Shown here piece after piece: positions 24,731 through 33,632 of a DNA stretch of 40,810 nt; the stretch's first letter is position 1, and every line of letters starts with the position of its first letter. The notes under the pieces were generated by a model. It did not search any database. It was not told where the DNA came from and saw nothing but the letters and a program-made list of their open reading frames with translations. Both the position numbers and the translations under genes were made by a program. Where the stretch lies: the NCBI GenBank assembly GCA_021776915.1, contig JAIQZU010000061.1, forward strand, positions 1-40,810, read 5' to 3'. This DNA is from Candidatus Scalindua sp. (GTDB lineage Bacteria; Planctomycetota; Brocadiia; Brocadiales; Scalinduaceae).

Positions 24731-24848
24731 TCTTTTTTACTGGATAACAGGATGAGTGGTAAAAATAATTCTGCGGATTATAAACAAATAGGCCATTAAA
24801 AAAAAGAATAAAAACAGGTAATAATTTACCAGGATTGGTTTTTATGCA

Positions 24849-24887
24849 TACACCTGTATTCCACATACGCTGAGGGATGCAGGTGTA
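24849..24887. promoter_or_regulatory. Inverted repeat in the divergent intergenic region
   Basis: TACACCTG (24849-24856) and CAGGTGTA (24880-24887) are a perfect 8-bp inverted pair with a 23-base spacer. It sits in the 326-bp region between two divergent genes. A bidirectional operator or hairpin is possible. The rest of 24731-25056 is AT-rich, presumably holds the two promoters, and shows nothing else. Confidence 0.4.
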
Positions 24888-25056
24888 ATCTTATGCCTTA
24901 TCCGCCCCAAAACTACATCTCGCCAACTATACCCTGTGGATAAAAGAGGAATACTGCTTATTATGAGTGTCTCTCTTTATTCCTGTTTATTCAAGAAATA
25001 CGCTATTATTTATAATTATGATTGAAATATTACGCCAATATTGCTAATATTCTTTT

Positions 25057-26304
25057 ATGCTCAAGCGATGGCTGGAAAATTCTATTGAAAAATGGAAGAG
25101 TCAAGAATCAATGCGCGGTATGATTATTACCGGCGCAAGACAGGTGGGAAAAACTACTCTTGCGGGGCATGTGTGCAAGGGCATGGAGTATGTCAACCTG
25201 GACGACCCATTGTCGCATTCAGAGTTTGAGAAAATGGGTGGTAAAGAGTTTGCCGGAAGTTACCCAAAAGCAATACTGGATGAGGTACAAAAAGTACCGG
25301 CGCTGTTTCATCTTGTGAAATATGGGATAGATACAAGGCGTCAAAACAGGTATATGCTGCTTGGTTCAGCGCAAATACTGCTCTTAAAAAAAGTAAGAGA
25401 ATCACTTGCAGGAAGGGTTGTTGTTAAGGAGCTCTACCCGTTGGCCTTTTGTGAACGGTTATCCAACTCTCCCATACCATGGATTGCCACCGCCCTGAAT
25501 CGTTTCAAAAAAGATCTCAAACTGTCAATTCCAGAACGAAAAAATATACGAGAAACAGTTGGTGAGTTTGGAAGGGAATGGAAAAAGCACATAAACTGGG
25601 GAGGAATGCCAGCTCAGCTTGAAATTAAGCAAGGGAAAGAGTGGAGAGAATGGTTGAAAAATTATGTTGCCACGTACCTGCAACGTGATCTTCGGGATTT
25701 GGCCCGAATTAATGATCTTGCGCCATTTAGAAAGTGTGAACAGATGATTGCCTTGAGAACAGGGAATATCCTGAACTTTTCGGAGCTTGCGCGTGATACG
25801 GGGATATCCGTTCAAACAGCAAAAAACTATAGTTCTTATCTTGAACTCAGCTTTCAGACTATCTTGTTGGAACCCTATTTTACAAGTACAGGTAAACGAT
25901 TGATAAAATCTCCTAAAGCCTATATGATTGACATCGGTATACAGAAAGTCCTCAGCGGTCAATGGGATGGCATAACGGGACAGCAGTATGAGAGTGTGAT
26001 CGCATCAGAATTAAAAAAAATCATTTCAACGCTCCAATCAGACTGGAATATTTACCATGTCAGGACATTTGATGGCCTGGAAGTAGATTTTTTATTAGTT
26101 AATGGCAACAAGGCTATAGCGATTGAAGTTAAGAATTCAGATAGAGTACATCAACAGGATGCAAGGCATTTGAAGCATTTAGAATCTGTTACCGGGATAC
26201 CTCATATCCTTAAATTTGTAATTTACGAAGGCAATGAGATTCTGGAATTACAGAAAGGGATATGGGGTATACCTGCGATCATATTCTTTGGACCTGGAAA
26301 GTGA
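25057..26304 (+). CDS. AAA_14/DUF4143 ATPase
   Basis: 415 residues. The N-terminal AAA_14 domain has Walker A GARQVGKTT (residues 26-34), Walker B-like AILDEVQKVP near 71-80, and a sensor-like MLLGSAQ near 100. The C-terminal DUF4143 domain has YLQRDLRDLARI, FSELARDTGISVQTAKNYSSYLELSFQTILLEPY (a winged-helix-like segment) and a nuclease-like end, YESVIASELKK.., WNIYHVRTFDGLEVDFLLVNGNKAIAIEVKNS, where D and ExK resemble a PD-(D/E)xK core. The family is widespread in accessory regions and often linked with defence or toxin-antitoxin loci, without a settled role. No clear ribosome binding site precedes the ATG. Confidence 0.9.
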   Translation: MLKRWLENSIEKWKSQESMRGMIITGARQVGKTTLAGHVCKGMEYVNLDDPLSHSEFEKMGGKEFAGSYPKAILDEVQKVPALFHLVKYGIDTRRQNRYMLLGSAQILLLKKVRESLAGRVVVKELYPLAFCERLSNSPIPWIATALNRFKKDLKLSIPERKNIRETVGEFGREWKKHINWGGMPAQLEIKQGKEWREWLKNYVATYLQRDLRDLARINDLAPFRKCEQMIALRTGNILNFSELARDTGISVQTAKNYSSYLELSFQTILLEPYFTSTGKRLIKSPKAYMIDIGIQKVLSGQWDGITGQQYESVIASELKKIISTLQSDWNIYHVRTFDGLEVDFLLVNGNKAIAIEVKNSDRVHQQDARHLKHLESVTGIPHILKFVIYEGNEILELQKGIWGIPAIIFFGPGK

Positions 26305-26389
26305 AAAGAATTAAAGAGGTCGTAGAGACTCCACTGTCCGCTTTTTCTTGACTATGGTAACGTCGGTAATTTGATGATTTGAGAAAATG

Positions 26390-26524
26390 GTTGGGTGAAG
26401 TGTAATGTCTGCCCGCCCCCGGATGGATCCCTGCCCGAAGAATGGCAGGCGGGCCCGACACGTCATTCAGGAGGGCACCCAACAAATATTAACATGATGG
26501 GTTCGCTTCGCTTAACCCATCATG
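26390..26524. repeat. Composite inverted-repeat element between convergent genes
   Basis: GTTGGGTG (26390-26397) and CACCCAAC (26476-26483) bound a 94-bp unit that holds a GC-rich imperfect hairpin (GCCCGCC..GGCGGGC). Immediately after it, CATGATGGGTT (26493-26503) and AACCCATCATG (26514-26524) form a perfect 11-bp stem with a CGCTTCGCTT loop. It lies between the AAA_14 gene and murJ, which converge, so it may work as a terminator as well as a dispersed repeat. The tail after it (TTTGCCGCACTATGC) recurs at the end of the repeat at 14089-14219. Confidence 0.65.
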
Positions 26525-26544
26525 CAAGTCTTTGCCGCACTATG

Positions 26545-28164
26545 CTATTCTCTTTTCTTCCGTAGTGAGGAGTATAGATATCTTAATTCTTCTGATTTCA
26601 GCAGAAATGATGCGGTAAAGAATGCTGTGAGGGCTGCTGCCAGGGGTATAAGGAGCCTGATGAACTTTATCATAAGTTTTCCATCACCGGTTGGGATAAC
26701 TTTCAGCGTTATCCAGCACGTAATGAACATGAAAAAGGCGGCAATCAATGTCTTGAGAATTGATGTAAAAATGTGTTTATATCCGGTGATATTAAGCTTC
26801 TTCTGGAGAATGGCAAACAGGATTATTATTTGAACTGTTGCACTTATGGCGGTTGCCAACGCAAGTCCTCCCTCTCGAAGAGACCAGATGAGGGTCAGAT
26901 TGAGAATGAGGTTGAGTCCTACCATAGCGGCTCCTACCTTTACGGGAGTTAGTGTGTCCTGCATGGAATAGAAAGCCCTTACGATTACGTGAGAGGCGGA
27001 GTAGGCCCATACGCCAAGAGAATAGCAGAGGATAACTGTAGCTGTTCTGTAAGTGGATTCTGCCGTAAATGCATTCCTTTCGTAAAATAATTCTACGAGC
27101 GGTCTTCGTAGTAGTATCAAGCCCACGGACGCCGGTATTCCGATAAATAATACAACCCTTATTGCCTGGTTGAATGTGTCGGTGAAGCTTGTCCAGTCTT
27201 TACGTGCGGCATGTGTGGAGAAGAATGGGAATACAGCGGTTGCCATTGCTATCCCGAATACGCCCAGTGGAAATTGAATCAACCTGTCACCATAATACAA
27301 TACTGACGCCGCACCCGTTTCCAGGGGATACGGTATTGCAATTCCCGCAACTAGAAAGCTTTCAGGACCGCCGGGAGGTTTGGCAAAAGCTATTGCAATA
27401 AAACTATCCATTAATACGTTTATCTGAACTGCGGCCAGGCCAAAGATTATAGGCAGCATCAGTGCCATGATGCGTCTCAGTCCTGGATGTGAAAAGTATA
27501 ATGAAGGCCTGAAGGTTATTCCCTCGCTTCTCAATACAGGTAACTGCATTGCCAATTGAATCATACCTCCGAAAAGTATGGCTATGGCAACGCCAAATAT
27601 TTTTTTGTCCAGTGTATTCCCGAATATGGGTGTAAGTAATATCACGCCCATTATCCAGCATATATTCAGGGCGACAGGCGCCAGGGCGGGTATGAGAAAG
27701 TGCTTGAGTGAATTCAGGACGGCCATTGCGAATGCAACCATGCATATGAACAGTACGTACGGGAATGTTACCATGAGCAGGCTTAATACTAATTCCCATT
27801 TCTGGTTAAGAGAGAAAACGGCAGGTATTACCGAGAACGAAATCTCTGCCAGTACGACCAGGCCCCCAAGGATTATAAAAAGTAGTGTTCCGGTTATGTT
27901 TACCAGTTCCCATGCGTCCTTTTTGCCTCTGGTTTCGAGGTATTCTGTAAAGACTGGAATAAAGGCGGCGCTCAATGCCCCTTCGCCGAAGAGACGGCGG
28001 AAGAGGTTTGGTATCTTGAAGGCAACGACAAATGCGTCCCAGGCCAGGCTGGTACCAAAAAAGCTTGCACATATAATATCCCTTGCCAGTCCCAGAATCC
28101 TGCTCAGCAGTGTGCAGAGGCTTACGGTCTTTGCGGATTTCAAGAAACTCTTCTTTTCCTGCAT
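26545..28164 (-). CDS. murJ: Lipid II flippase MurJ (MviN)
   Basis: 539 residues with about 14 membrane helices. Family features include an N-terminal FLKSAKTVSLCTLLSRILGLARDIICASFFG (residues 5-35) with the conserved arginines, AFKIPNLFRRLFGEGALSAAFIPVFTEY (47-74), and central MALMLPIIFGLAAVQINVLMDSFIA. MurJ moves the lipid II peptidoglycan precursor across the inner membrane. A G-rich ribosome binding site (AAGGGGG) lies about 10 bases before the ATG. It is 33 bp downstream of thiE on the same strand, so the two are likely co-transcribed although unrelated in function. The extra C-terminal helices are present. Confidence 0.93.
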   Translation of the reverse strand: MQEKKSFLKSAKTVSLCTLLSRILGLARDIICASFFGTSLAWDAFVVAFKIPNLFRRLFGEGALSAAFIPVFTEYLETRGKKDAWELVNITGTLLFIILGGLVVLAEISFSVIPAVFSLNQKWELVLSLLMVTFPYVLFICMVAFAMAVLNSLKHFLIPALAPVALNICWIMGVILLTPIFGNTLDKKIFGVAIAILFGGMIQLAMQLPVLRSEGITFRPSLYFSHPGLRRIMALMLPIIFGLAAVQINVLMDSFIAIAFAKPPGGPESFLVAGIAIPYPLETGAASVLYYGDRLIQFPLGVFGIAMATAVFPFFSTHAARKDWTSFTDTFNQAIRVVLFIGIPASVGLILLRRPLVELFYERNAFTAESTYRTATVILCYSLGVWAYSASHVIVRAFYSMQDTLTPVKVGAAMVGLNLILNLTLIWSLREGGLALATAISATVQIIILFAILQKKLNITGYKHIFTSILKTLIAAFFMFITCWITLKVIPTGDGKLMIKFIRLLIPLAAALTAFFTASFLLKSEELRYLYSSLRKKRE

Positions 28165-28196
28165 ATATAAATTGGCCCCCTTAGGCTCGTCCCGAT

Positions 28197-28856
28197 CTAT
28201 CCGTCCGATTCTGGTACAGTCTGACGGGTAGTTAATTTTTCTTTAAATATTTTTGTGGATGAAAGGATATCATTTGAGCTTATGATTGCTGAACACACTG
28301 CTACCCTTGACGCTCCGGCCTTTAGAACTTTGTCCAGATTCTCAAGGGTTATAGCGCCTATGGCAAGAAATGGGATGTTTATTTCTCTGGAAATCTCCTG
28401 AATAACTTCGAGTCCTATAGGTGGTTCATAATCTTTTGTCGTGGTGGGATAGACGGGTCCAATGGCAATATAATCGGCGCCATCTTTTTGCGCCTGCCTG
28501 GCCTGTATTATATTGTGTGTTGATACCCCGATGATCTTTCCATTGCCAATAATTTCTCTTGCCTCTGTTATACTCATGTCGTGTTGACCTAAATGGACGC
28601 CATCGGCATTAAGTTCTCTGGCAACATTTACGCGATCATTAATGATCAGGAAAATTCCTCTTTTAGTCGTTATATCACGTATCTCTCCGGCCAGTGATAT
28701 GAATTCATCGTCAGATATTGTTTTCTCGCGTAATTGTATGGCATCTGCCCCGCCATCAATGACAAGTCTTGCCGTTTCATTAACTGATCTTGCCGCAATG
28801 TTGCCGCTTATTAAGACATAAAGCCTTACTCTATGAAAGAGGTCTTTTTTTGTCAT
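28197..28856 (-). CDS. thiE: Thiamine-phosphate synthase
   Basis: 219 residues with the TIM-barrel signature of ThiE. LYVLISG opens the barrel, GGADAIQLREKTISDDEF (about 34-51) binds the pyrophosphate, INDRVNVARELNADGVHLGQHDMSI (73-97) holds catalytic residues, GVSTHN (109-114), and GADYIAIGPVYPTTTK (124-139) binds the phosphate. It joins hydroxymethylpyrimidine diphosphate and thiazole phosphate to thiamine phosphate. No TPP riboswitch is visible upstream, so control by that route is not supported. Confidence 0.93.
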   Translation of the reverse strand: MTKKDLFHRVRLYVLISGNIAARSVNETARLVIDGGADAIQLREKTISDDEFISLAGEIRDITTKRGIFLIINDRVNVARELNADGVHLGQHDMSITEAREIIGNGKIIGVSTHNIIQARQAQKDGADYIAIGPVYPTTTKDYEPPIGLEVIQEISREINIPFLAIGAITLENLDKVLKAGASRVAVCSAIISSNDILSSTKIFKEKLTTRQTVPESDG

Positions 28857-28952
28857 AATATTTTGTTTTTTTAATGGCTTTCTGAATAATTGTTCTATGG
28901 GAATGACGTAAAATTCTTAACATAATAGCCTGAGTACTTCAAGTTTTATTTG

Positions 28953-29134
28953 AGGGTTCGAGAACAAATAACTTTGTATTCTCGCATCACATTTTCAGGC
29001 CATCTTCGTCCGATCTTCATTCGCCGAATCCTCAACGCAGCCAAGGCTGCGCTTCCGGTTCATCTCAATCAGATTGACCAGATCTGATCTAAACCTGAGA
29101 GCGATAAAATTTAAGTTATTTTTTCCCGAACCCT
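28953..29134. repeat. 182-bp element with 22-bp terminal inverted repeats, upstream of purF
   Basis: The arms 28953-28974 and 29113-29134 are inverted copies with 2 mismatches in 22 (AGGGTTCG... and ...CGAACCCT). Inside is a perfect short palindrome, CGCAGCC-AA-GGCTGCG, and CAGATCTGATC-like repeats. No coding frame is present, so it looks like a MITE or a large hairpin. Its right end is 8 bp before the -35 box of the purF promoter, so it may have modified purF control. The rest of the 354-bp gap 28857-29210 holds only that promoter. Confidence 0.6.
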
Positions 29135-29142
29135 GTTTTGAT

Positions 29143-29170
29143 TTGACACGTTTTATCGTCTTGTTATAAT
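29143..29170 (+). promoter_or_regulatory. Consensus sigma-70 promoter of purF-purM
   Basis: A perfect -35 TTGACA (29143-29148) and a perfect -10 TATAAT (29165-29170) are separated by 16 bp. The TTG start of purF is 41 bp downstream of the -10. This is the strongest promoter match I see in the window. Confidence 0.8.
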
Positions 29171-29210
29171 CGATACAGAAATATTAAAACTCCTCAAAAA
29201 GAGTTCTGCC

Positions 29211-30632
29211 TTGGCGAAAGCAAGAGAATATTGCGGTTTATTTGGGATTTACGATTGTGAAGATGCGGCAGAAAAGGTCTTTTATGGGCTTTATTCTCTA
29301 CAACATCGCGGTGAGGAAAGTGCGGGAATAGCCTCTACTGACGGTAAGAGTATAATCTATCACAAAAACTTTGGATTAGTAAGTGATGTTTTCACTCCTG
29401 AGAGTCTACGCAAGATAAAAAACCCACATGCCATTGGCCACGTTCGTTATTCTACTTTTGGCTCAAGTGATAACATAGACAATGTACAACCCCTGGTGGT
29501 ATTATATTCCAAGGGTGAAGTTGCAATTGCACATAATGGCCAACTGCTGGGAGCAAGCGAACAGCGAAACGATTATGAGCAGCATGGTTCAATCTTCCAC
29601 ACAACATCAGATACAGAAGTCATCGTACACTTAATGGCTAAGCCAAGTCATGTCGAAAAGCCAAATCTTTCTCATGTATTGAATCATTTAAAAGGTGCAT
29701 TTGCTCTTCTATTCTTAACAAAAGATGAAATGGTAGGAGTGCGGGATCGCAATGGATTCCGGCCACTTTCAATAGGCAGGTTGAATAATAGTTATGTCCT
29801 CTCTTCCGAAACCTGTGCTTTTGATCAGATTGGAGCAGAATTCATAAGAGATGTTGAACCCGGTGAGGTGGTTTATATTAATAAGGACGGCCTGAAAAGT
29901 GAGATATATTGTTCGCCAAGGCGGATTCGTCCGGCATATTGTATATTTGAGTTAGTCTATTTTTCCCGTCCTGATAGTAATGTTTTTGGTGAAAACGTTC
30001 ATCTTTTCCGCAAACAGCTTGGGAGGAGGCTCGCAAAGGAGTTTCCCGTAGACGCTGATATTGTAATCGCTGTCCCTGAGGGGGGAAATTCTGCCGCTAT
30101 GGGTTATTCGGAGGCTTCGGGTATACCATTAGACCGTGGATTTATAAGAAATCACTATGTTGGCAGGACGTTTATACAGCCTGAGCAAGGGAGCAGGCAA
30201 AAGAAGGTTGAGCTTAAGCTTAATGCGATAGCGGAAGTTGTGAGAGGCAAACGTGTTATTGTTGTCGATGATTCTGTCGTGCGTGGAACTACATCAAAGT
30301 CCAGGTTGAAACTTTTGCGTAAGGCAGGCGCTAAAGAGGTACATCTGAGGATCAGTTGTCCTCCACATCGTTTCCCTTGTCATTACGGGATTGATTTCCA
30401 GATTAAGGATGAACTTATTGCCGCCAACCATACACTTGAAGAAATAAAAGATTTTTTGAATGCGGACAGCCTGGGATACCTGAGTACCGAGGGGATGCTG
30501 GATTGTACGTCTTCTCCTCGTAATCATTATTGCAACGCCTGCTTTACCGGTGATTATCCCGCGACTATTGAAAATATTGGCAAAAAGACACTTAAAAAAC
30601 CCCTAAAGAACAGAAAGAAGATTACGGTATAG
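29211..30632 (+). CDS. purF: Amidophosphoribosyltransferase (purine pathway, first step)
   Basis: 473 residues. The N-terminal glutaminase domain begins at the catalytic cysteine in YCGLFGIYD (C8), with HRGEESAG, GHVRYSTFG, AHNGQL and TSDTEVI. The C-terminal phosphoribosyltransferase domain has RAYCIFELVYFSRPDS (reading RPAYCIF) and the PRPP loop RVIVVDDSVVRGTTSK near residues 348-363, and IS.CPPHRFPCHYGID. It makes phosphoribosylamine from PRPP and glutamine. The start is TTG, 7 residues before the nucleophile, so a short propeptide must be removed. The four conserved cysteines near the C-terminus (HYCNACF) suggest the iron-sulfur type. It is followed by purM with 1 bp between them. Confidence 0.95.
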   Translation: MAKAREYCGLFGIYDCEDAAEKVFYGLYSLQHRGEESAGIASTDGKSIIYHKNFGLVSDVFTPESLRKIKNPHAIGHVRYSTFGSSDNIDNVQPLVVLYSKGEVAIAHNGQLLGASEQRNDYEQHGSIFHTTSDTEVIVHLMAKPSHVEKPNLSHVLNHLKGAFALLFLTKDEMVGVRDRNGFRPLSIGRLNNSYVLSSETCAFDQIGAEFIRDVEPGEVVYINKDGLKSEIYCSPRRIRPAYCIFELVYFSRPDSNVFGENVHLFRKQLGRRLAKEFPVDADIVIAVPEGGNSAAMGYSEASGIPLDRGFIRNHYVGRTFIQPEQGSRQKKVELKLNAIAEVVRGKRVIVVDDSVVRGTTSKSRLKLLRKAGAKEVHLRISCPPHRFPCHYGIDFQIKDELIAANHTLEEIKDFLNADSLGYLSTEGMLDCTSSPRNHYCNACFTGDYPATIENIGKKTLKKPLKNRKKITV

Positions 30633-30633
30633 A

Positions 30634-31695
30634 ATGGCTGGACTAAGATACAAAGATGCAGGGGTTGATATTGAAGCTAAGGGTAAGTTTACTACTGATA
30701 TTTATCATCAGTTGCGCAGGACTTTTGACCCGCGAGTTATAGAAAATCCCGGTGGTTTTGCTGGCCTTTTTTCGCTGAATTATGACTCGAAACTGTTTGC
30801 AAAGAATTACAGGCAGCCAGTGCTGGTAGCATCTACTGATGGTGTTGGAACAAAGCTGAAGATTGCCTTTATGATGGACAGGCATGACACCATAGGAATA
30901 GATTTAGTAGCGATGTGCGTTAATGATATTTTAGTGCTTGGGGCTGAACCTTTGTTTTTTCTGGATTATATGGCTAGCAGCAGGACGATTCCTGAGAAAA
31001 TGAAGGAAGTTCTTCACGGTATTACTAATGGATGTTGTGAGGCGGAATGCGCTCTTCTTGGAGGGGAGACTCCCGAGATGCCGGGTTTTTATCATGAGGG
31101 TGAATATGATCTGGCGGGTTTTGCCGTAGGTATTGTAGAAAAAAGAAAGTTAATAAATGGAGAGGACATAAGTACTGGGGATGTAGTTATCGGCCTGAGT
31201 TCAAGCGGGCTGCATAGTAACGGTTTTTCCCTGGTGCGTAAGGTTCTATTTGAAAAGGCCGGGCTGAACGTAAACAGTAAGATTAAGGCTATAAACGGAA
31301 CTATAGGTGATGAACTTCTAAAGCCGACAAGAATATATGTTAAATCGATTAGTAATCTTTTGCGTCATTACAAGCGGAAAAAGGTGATTAAGGGGATGGC
31401 TCATATTACGGGAGGGGGTTTGATAGACAATATTCCCAGGATTTTGCCGCAAGGCTGCTCGGTGAGAATCAGTAAGGGCTCATGGCCTGTTCCTGAGATT
31501 TTCAAGGTAATACAGGTAAAAGGAAAAATAGATGAAGGCGAGATGTACAATGTCCTTAATATGGGGATAGGGATGGTATTAATTGTTTCGAAGCATTTTG
31601 CACCTTCTATAATGAAGAAATTAAAACGAATGAAGGAAGACGCCTTTATTATAGGAAAGGTGGTAAGGGGTAATAAAAAAGTGGAGATTGTGTAA
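30634..31695 (+). CDS. purM: Phosphoribosylformylglycinamidine cyclo-ligase (AIR synthetase)
   Basis: 353 residues. The protein shows the AIRS fold: YKDAGVDIEAKGKF at the start, VASTDGVGTKLKIA (residues 66-79) for ATP/FGAM binding, DLVAMCVNDILVLGAEPLFFLDY, LLGGETPEMPGFY, GLSSSGLHSNGFSLVRKV and the C-terminal AHITGGGLIDNIPRILP. It closes the imidazole ring of AIR with ATP. It is encoded 1 bp after purF, and the pair forms a small purine operon from the promoter before purF. The purC gene of the same pathway is 3.5 kb away on the other strand. Convergent with pssA, leaving 6 bp. Confidence 0.95.
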   Translation: MAGLRYKDAGVDIEAKGKFTTDIYHQLRRTFDPRVIENPGGFAGLFSLNYDSKLFAKNYRQPVLVASTDGVGTKLKIAFMMDRHDTIGIDLVAMCVNDILVLGAEPLFFLDYMASSRTIPEKMKEVLHGITNGCCEAECALLGGETPEMPGFYHEGEYDLAGFAVGIVEKRKLINGEDISTGDVVIGLSSSGLHSNGFSLVRKVLFEKAGLNVNSKIKAINGTIGDELLKPTRIYVKSISNLLRHYKRKKVIKGMAHITGGGLIDNIPRILPQGCSVRISKGSWPVPEIFKVIQVKGKIDEGEMYNVLNMGIGMVLIVSKHFAPSIMKKLKRMKEDAFIIGKVVRGNKKVEIV

Positions 31696-31701
31696 CCGTT
31701 A

Positions 31702-32463
31702 TTAAGTGCTGTGAATTGCCTTCTTTCTGAAGACTCCTTGATTACCGATAACAATATACACACAAAAACCAATTGGCAGCATAATACTCGGGTACAGAAT
31801 GAATAAGATAAGGAGTGTGAAAAAGAGTCCAATTGTGATTAACAGAGAAGCCGGATCGCGTTTGCTTTTTACAACATCTACAATCCTTATGTATGGGATT
31901 TTGCTCAACATTAAGATGCTTAGAATAAAGATGATGCTTGGAAGGCATGTTGAAACGGCTTGAATGTTCAATGTGGCCTTGAGATAAGAATCTAATAATA
32001 TTAATGACGCGACTGTACCACCTGCTAGTGTAGTGGGTAATCCTGTAAAATAATTACTTCGTGTGCTGCCGGAGTTGTTTATTGCTTCGAATTCAAATTT
32101 TGCTAATCTGATTGTTGCGCATAAGGTATAAAAGAAACATACGAACCAAACGGCAATAGGGGCATTATAAGCACCCAGTCTGCCGATCAGGAATGCCGGA
32201 ACAAGTCCAAAAGTTATCATGTCTGCAAGCGTGTCTAAATGAGCACCCCAGGCAACATTTGTTTTTGTTAATCGCGCGATCTGGCCATCCAATCCGTCAA
32301 ACACCATCGCCACTATAACGAGCCAGGCTGCATAGGCCAGTTCATTGTTTATAATAAATACAATTGCACCAAAGCCACAGGCGAGATTTCCCATGCTGAC
32401 TATAGTAGCCAGATAATTTTTTAATTTCGCCATGCCTTGCTGAAAAAACGGTAAGTTTTTCAT
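31702..32463 (-). CDS. pssA: CDP-diacylglycerol-serine O-phosphatidyltransferase
   Basis: About 253 residues from the chosen start. The CDP-alcohol phosphotransferase signature is complete: DGLDGQIAR-x8-G-x3-D-x3-D in MVFDGLDGQIARLTKTNVAWGAHLDTLAD, preceded by SMGNLACGFGAIVF, and several transmembrane helices follow. The enzyme makes phosphatidylserine from CDP-diacylglycerol and L-serine in the inner membrane, the first step to phosphatidylethanolamine. The longer in-frame start at 32556 adds an N-terminus that does not look like this family; I prefer the ATG at 32463, but no ribosome binding site decides it. The gene is single and convergent with purM. Confidence 0.88.
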   Translation of the reverse strand: MKNLPFFQQGMAKLKNYLATIVSMGNLACGFGAIVFIINNELAYAAWLVIVAMVFDGLDGQIARLTKTNVAWGAHLDTLADMITFGLVPAFLIGRLGAYNAPIAVWFVCFFYTLCATIRLAKFEFEAINNSGSTRSNYFTGLPTTLAGGTVASLILLDSYLKATLNIQAVSTCLPSIIFILSILMLSKIPYIRIVDVVKSKRDPASLLITIGLFFTLLILFILYPSIMLPIGFCVYIVIGNQGVFRKKAIHST

Positions 32464-32703
32464 GATGGTTTGTATGTAACAAAAAATATGCCAGTAATGT
32501 GGTTTTATAGAGAAAATATGCATAAATCGTTGTAAACCCTGAAGCACTATGGTCATATGTATATTTAAAAAAGTATTTTACATTTGACATGTTCTTAAAA
32601 AACTACCTTAAAGTGCAGTAAACATACTGCACTATTTTAATGTAATACTGCATTGCTGCTAGTATTGTGTATTATATGTGTGCAAGGCTTGCGGGAGAGA
32701 CAT

Positions 32704-33351
32704 TTGGATAAAATTGACGATATAGTAGCCATTCTTAAACGAGAAAATAAGAAATATATTGTGCCTATTGTTACGATTGTTTCCATGACAAAAAGTCCTT
32801 TTATGGTTCTTATTTCTTGTCTCCTCAGTTTAAGGACAAAAGATAAAGTAACAGCCGAAGCCTCAAACAGGCTGTTCAAACTAGCGGATAATCCTGAAAA
32901 GATGCTCGGTCTGAGCATAAAGAATATTGAAAAAACAATTTATCCTGTTGGTTTTTATAAGACAAAATCGAAAAGGATAAAAGAAATATGCAGGGCCCTG
33001 CTTGATGATTACGGAGGTGTTGTTCCTGATGAGATTGACGAGCTCTTAAAGCTGAATGGCGTTGGTCGCAAGACTGCCAATCTTACAGTTACTCTGGGTT
33101 ACGGTAAGCTGGGAATATGCGTGGACACGCACGTACACAGGATCTCAAACAGGCTTGGCCTGGTAAAGACAAAGACCCCGGAGCAGACAGAATTTGCCTT
33201 AAGAAAGAAATTACCAAAAAAACACTGGCTAATCTATAATGATCTCCTGGTGACATACGGCCAGAACCTCTGTGTACCCATTTCACCCTGGTGCAGCAAA
33301 TGCAAAATCTTCAAGTATTGTAAAAGGGTTGGTGTGGAAAGATTTAGGTAA
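32704..33351 (+). CDS. nth: Endonuclease III (DNA glycosylase/AP lyase)
   Basis: About 215 residues, close to the usual length. The helix-hairpin-helix LLKLNGVGRKTANLTV contains the catalytic lysine, and VDTHVHRISNRLGLV contains the catalytic aspartate. The four-cysteine iron-sulfur cluster C-x6-C-x2-C-x5-C ends the protein (CVPISPWCSKCKIFKYC). It removes oxidised pyrimidines and cleaves the abasic site in base-excision repair. I chose the TTG at 32704 because GGGAGAG lies just upstream; an in-frame TTG at 32653 would add 17 residues without support. It ends 66 bp before a decayed gene cassette on the opposite strand. Confidence 0.92.
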   Translation: MDKIDDIVAILKRENKKYIVPIVTIVSMTKSPFMVLISCLLSLRTKDKVTAEASNRLFKLADNPEKMLGLSIKNIEKTIYPVGFYKTKSKRIKEICRALLDDYGGVVPDEIDELLKLNGVGRKTANLTVTLGYGKLGICVDTHVHRISNRLGLVKTKTPEQTEFALRKKLPKKHWLIYNDLLVTYGQNLCVPISPWCSKCKIFKYCKRVGVERFR

Positions 33352-33417
33352 TGTGCGTCTTTCCACGAAGCTAAAAATCGGATTCCATGTCACGATACTG
33401 ATGCCAAACGATAGATC

Positions 33418-33632
33418 TCATGTCACTTTGCCACCAAGCAAGCCTACAATAGCACCAAAGCCACACTTGCATAAAGGTCGAAAGACTTTTGCTAGAGATC
33501 TGATGGGTTACTAACAAATGATATACCTATAGCTGCTAATAAAGTGATAAAAGTAAATCCAGCTACTGTCAAAAATACAAGTTTAAAAAGAGGAGTTATA
33601 GTAAGTAGTGAAGGAGTATAGGGTTTGCTCAT
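33418..33632 (-). pseudogene. Broken small membrane protein gene (nonsense plus frameshift)
   Basis: From the ATG at 33632 a 46-codon frame reads MSKPYTPSLLTITPLFKLVF, then a membrane helix LTVAGFTFITLLAAIGISFV and SNPSDL, and stops at TAG (33492-33494). Beyond it, the sequence resumes as QKSFDL and, in a shifted frame, CKCGFGAIVGLLGGKVT, ending at TGA (33418-33420). The parts joined give about 70 residues with a single transmembrane helix and a Gly-rich C-terminal segment. The start overlaps the stop of the pentapeptide gene as TAATG. Both lesions suggest a pseudogene. This fills the region up to the nth stop; the remaining 66 bp hold nothing. Confidence 0.55.

Noticed and set aside
27578-28231. 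Long plus-strand frame (217 codons) opposite murJ
   Set aside because: It lies wholly antisense to a well-supported murJ and its residues do not form a recognisable protein; long antisense frames are expected opposite hydrophobic genes.
28857-28952. TPP riboswitch before thiE
   Set aside because: No CTGAGA-type core is present on the minus strand.
33272-33514. 80-codon plus-strand frame overlapping the end of nth
   Set aside because: It begins inside nth in another frame and runs antisense to the broken membrane gene, which has better coding evidence.
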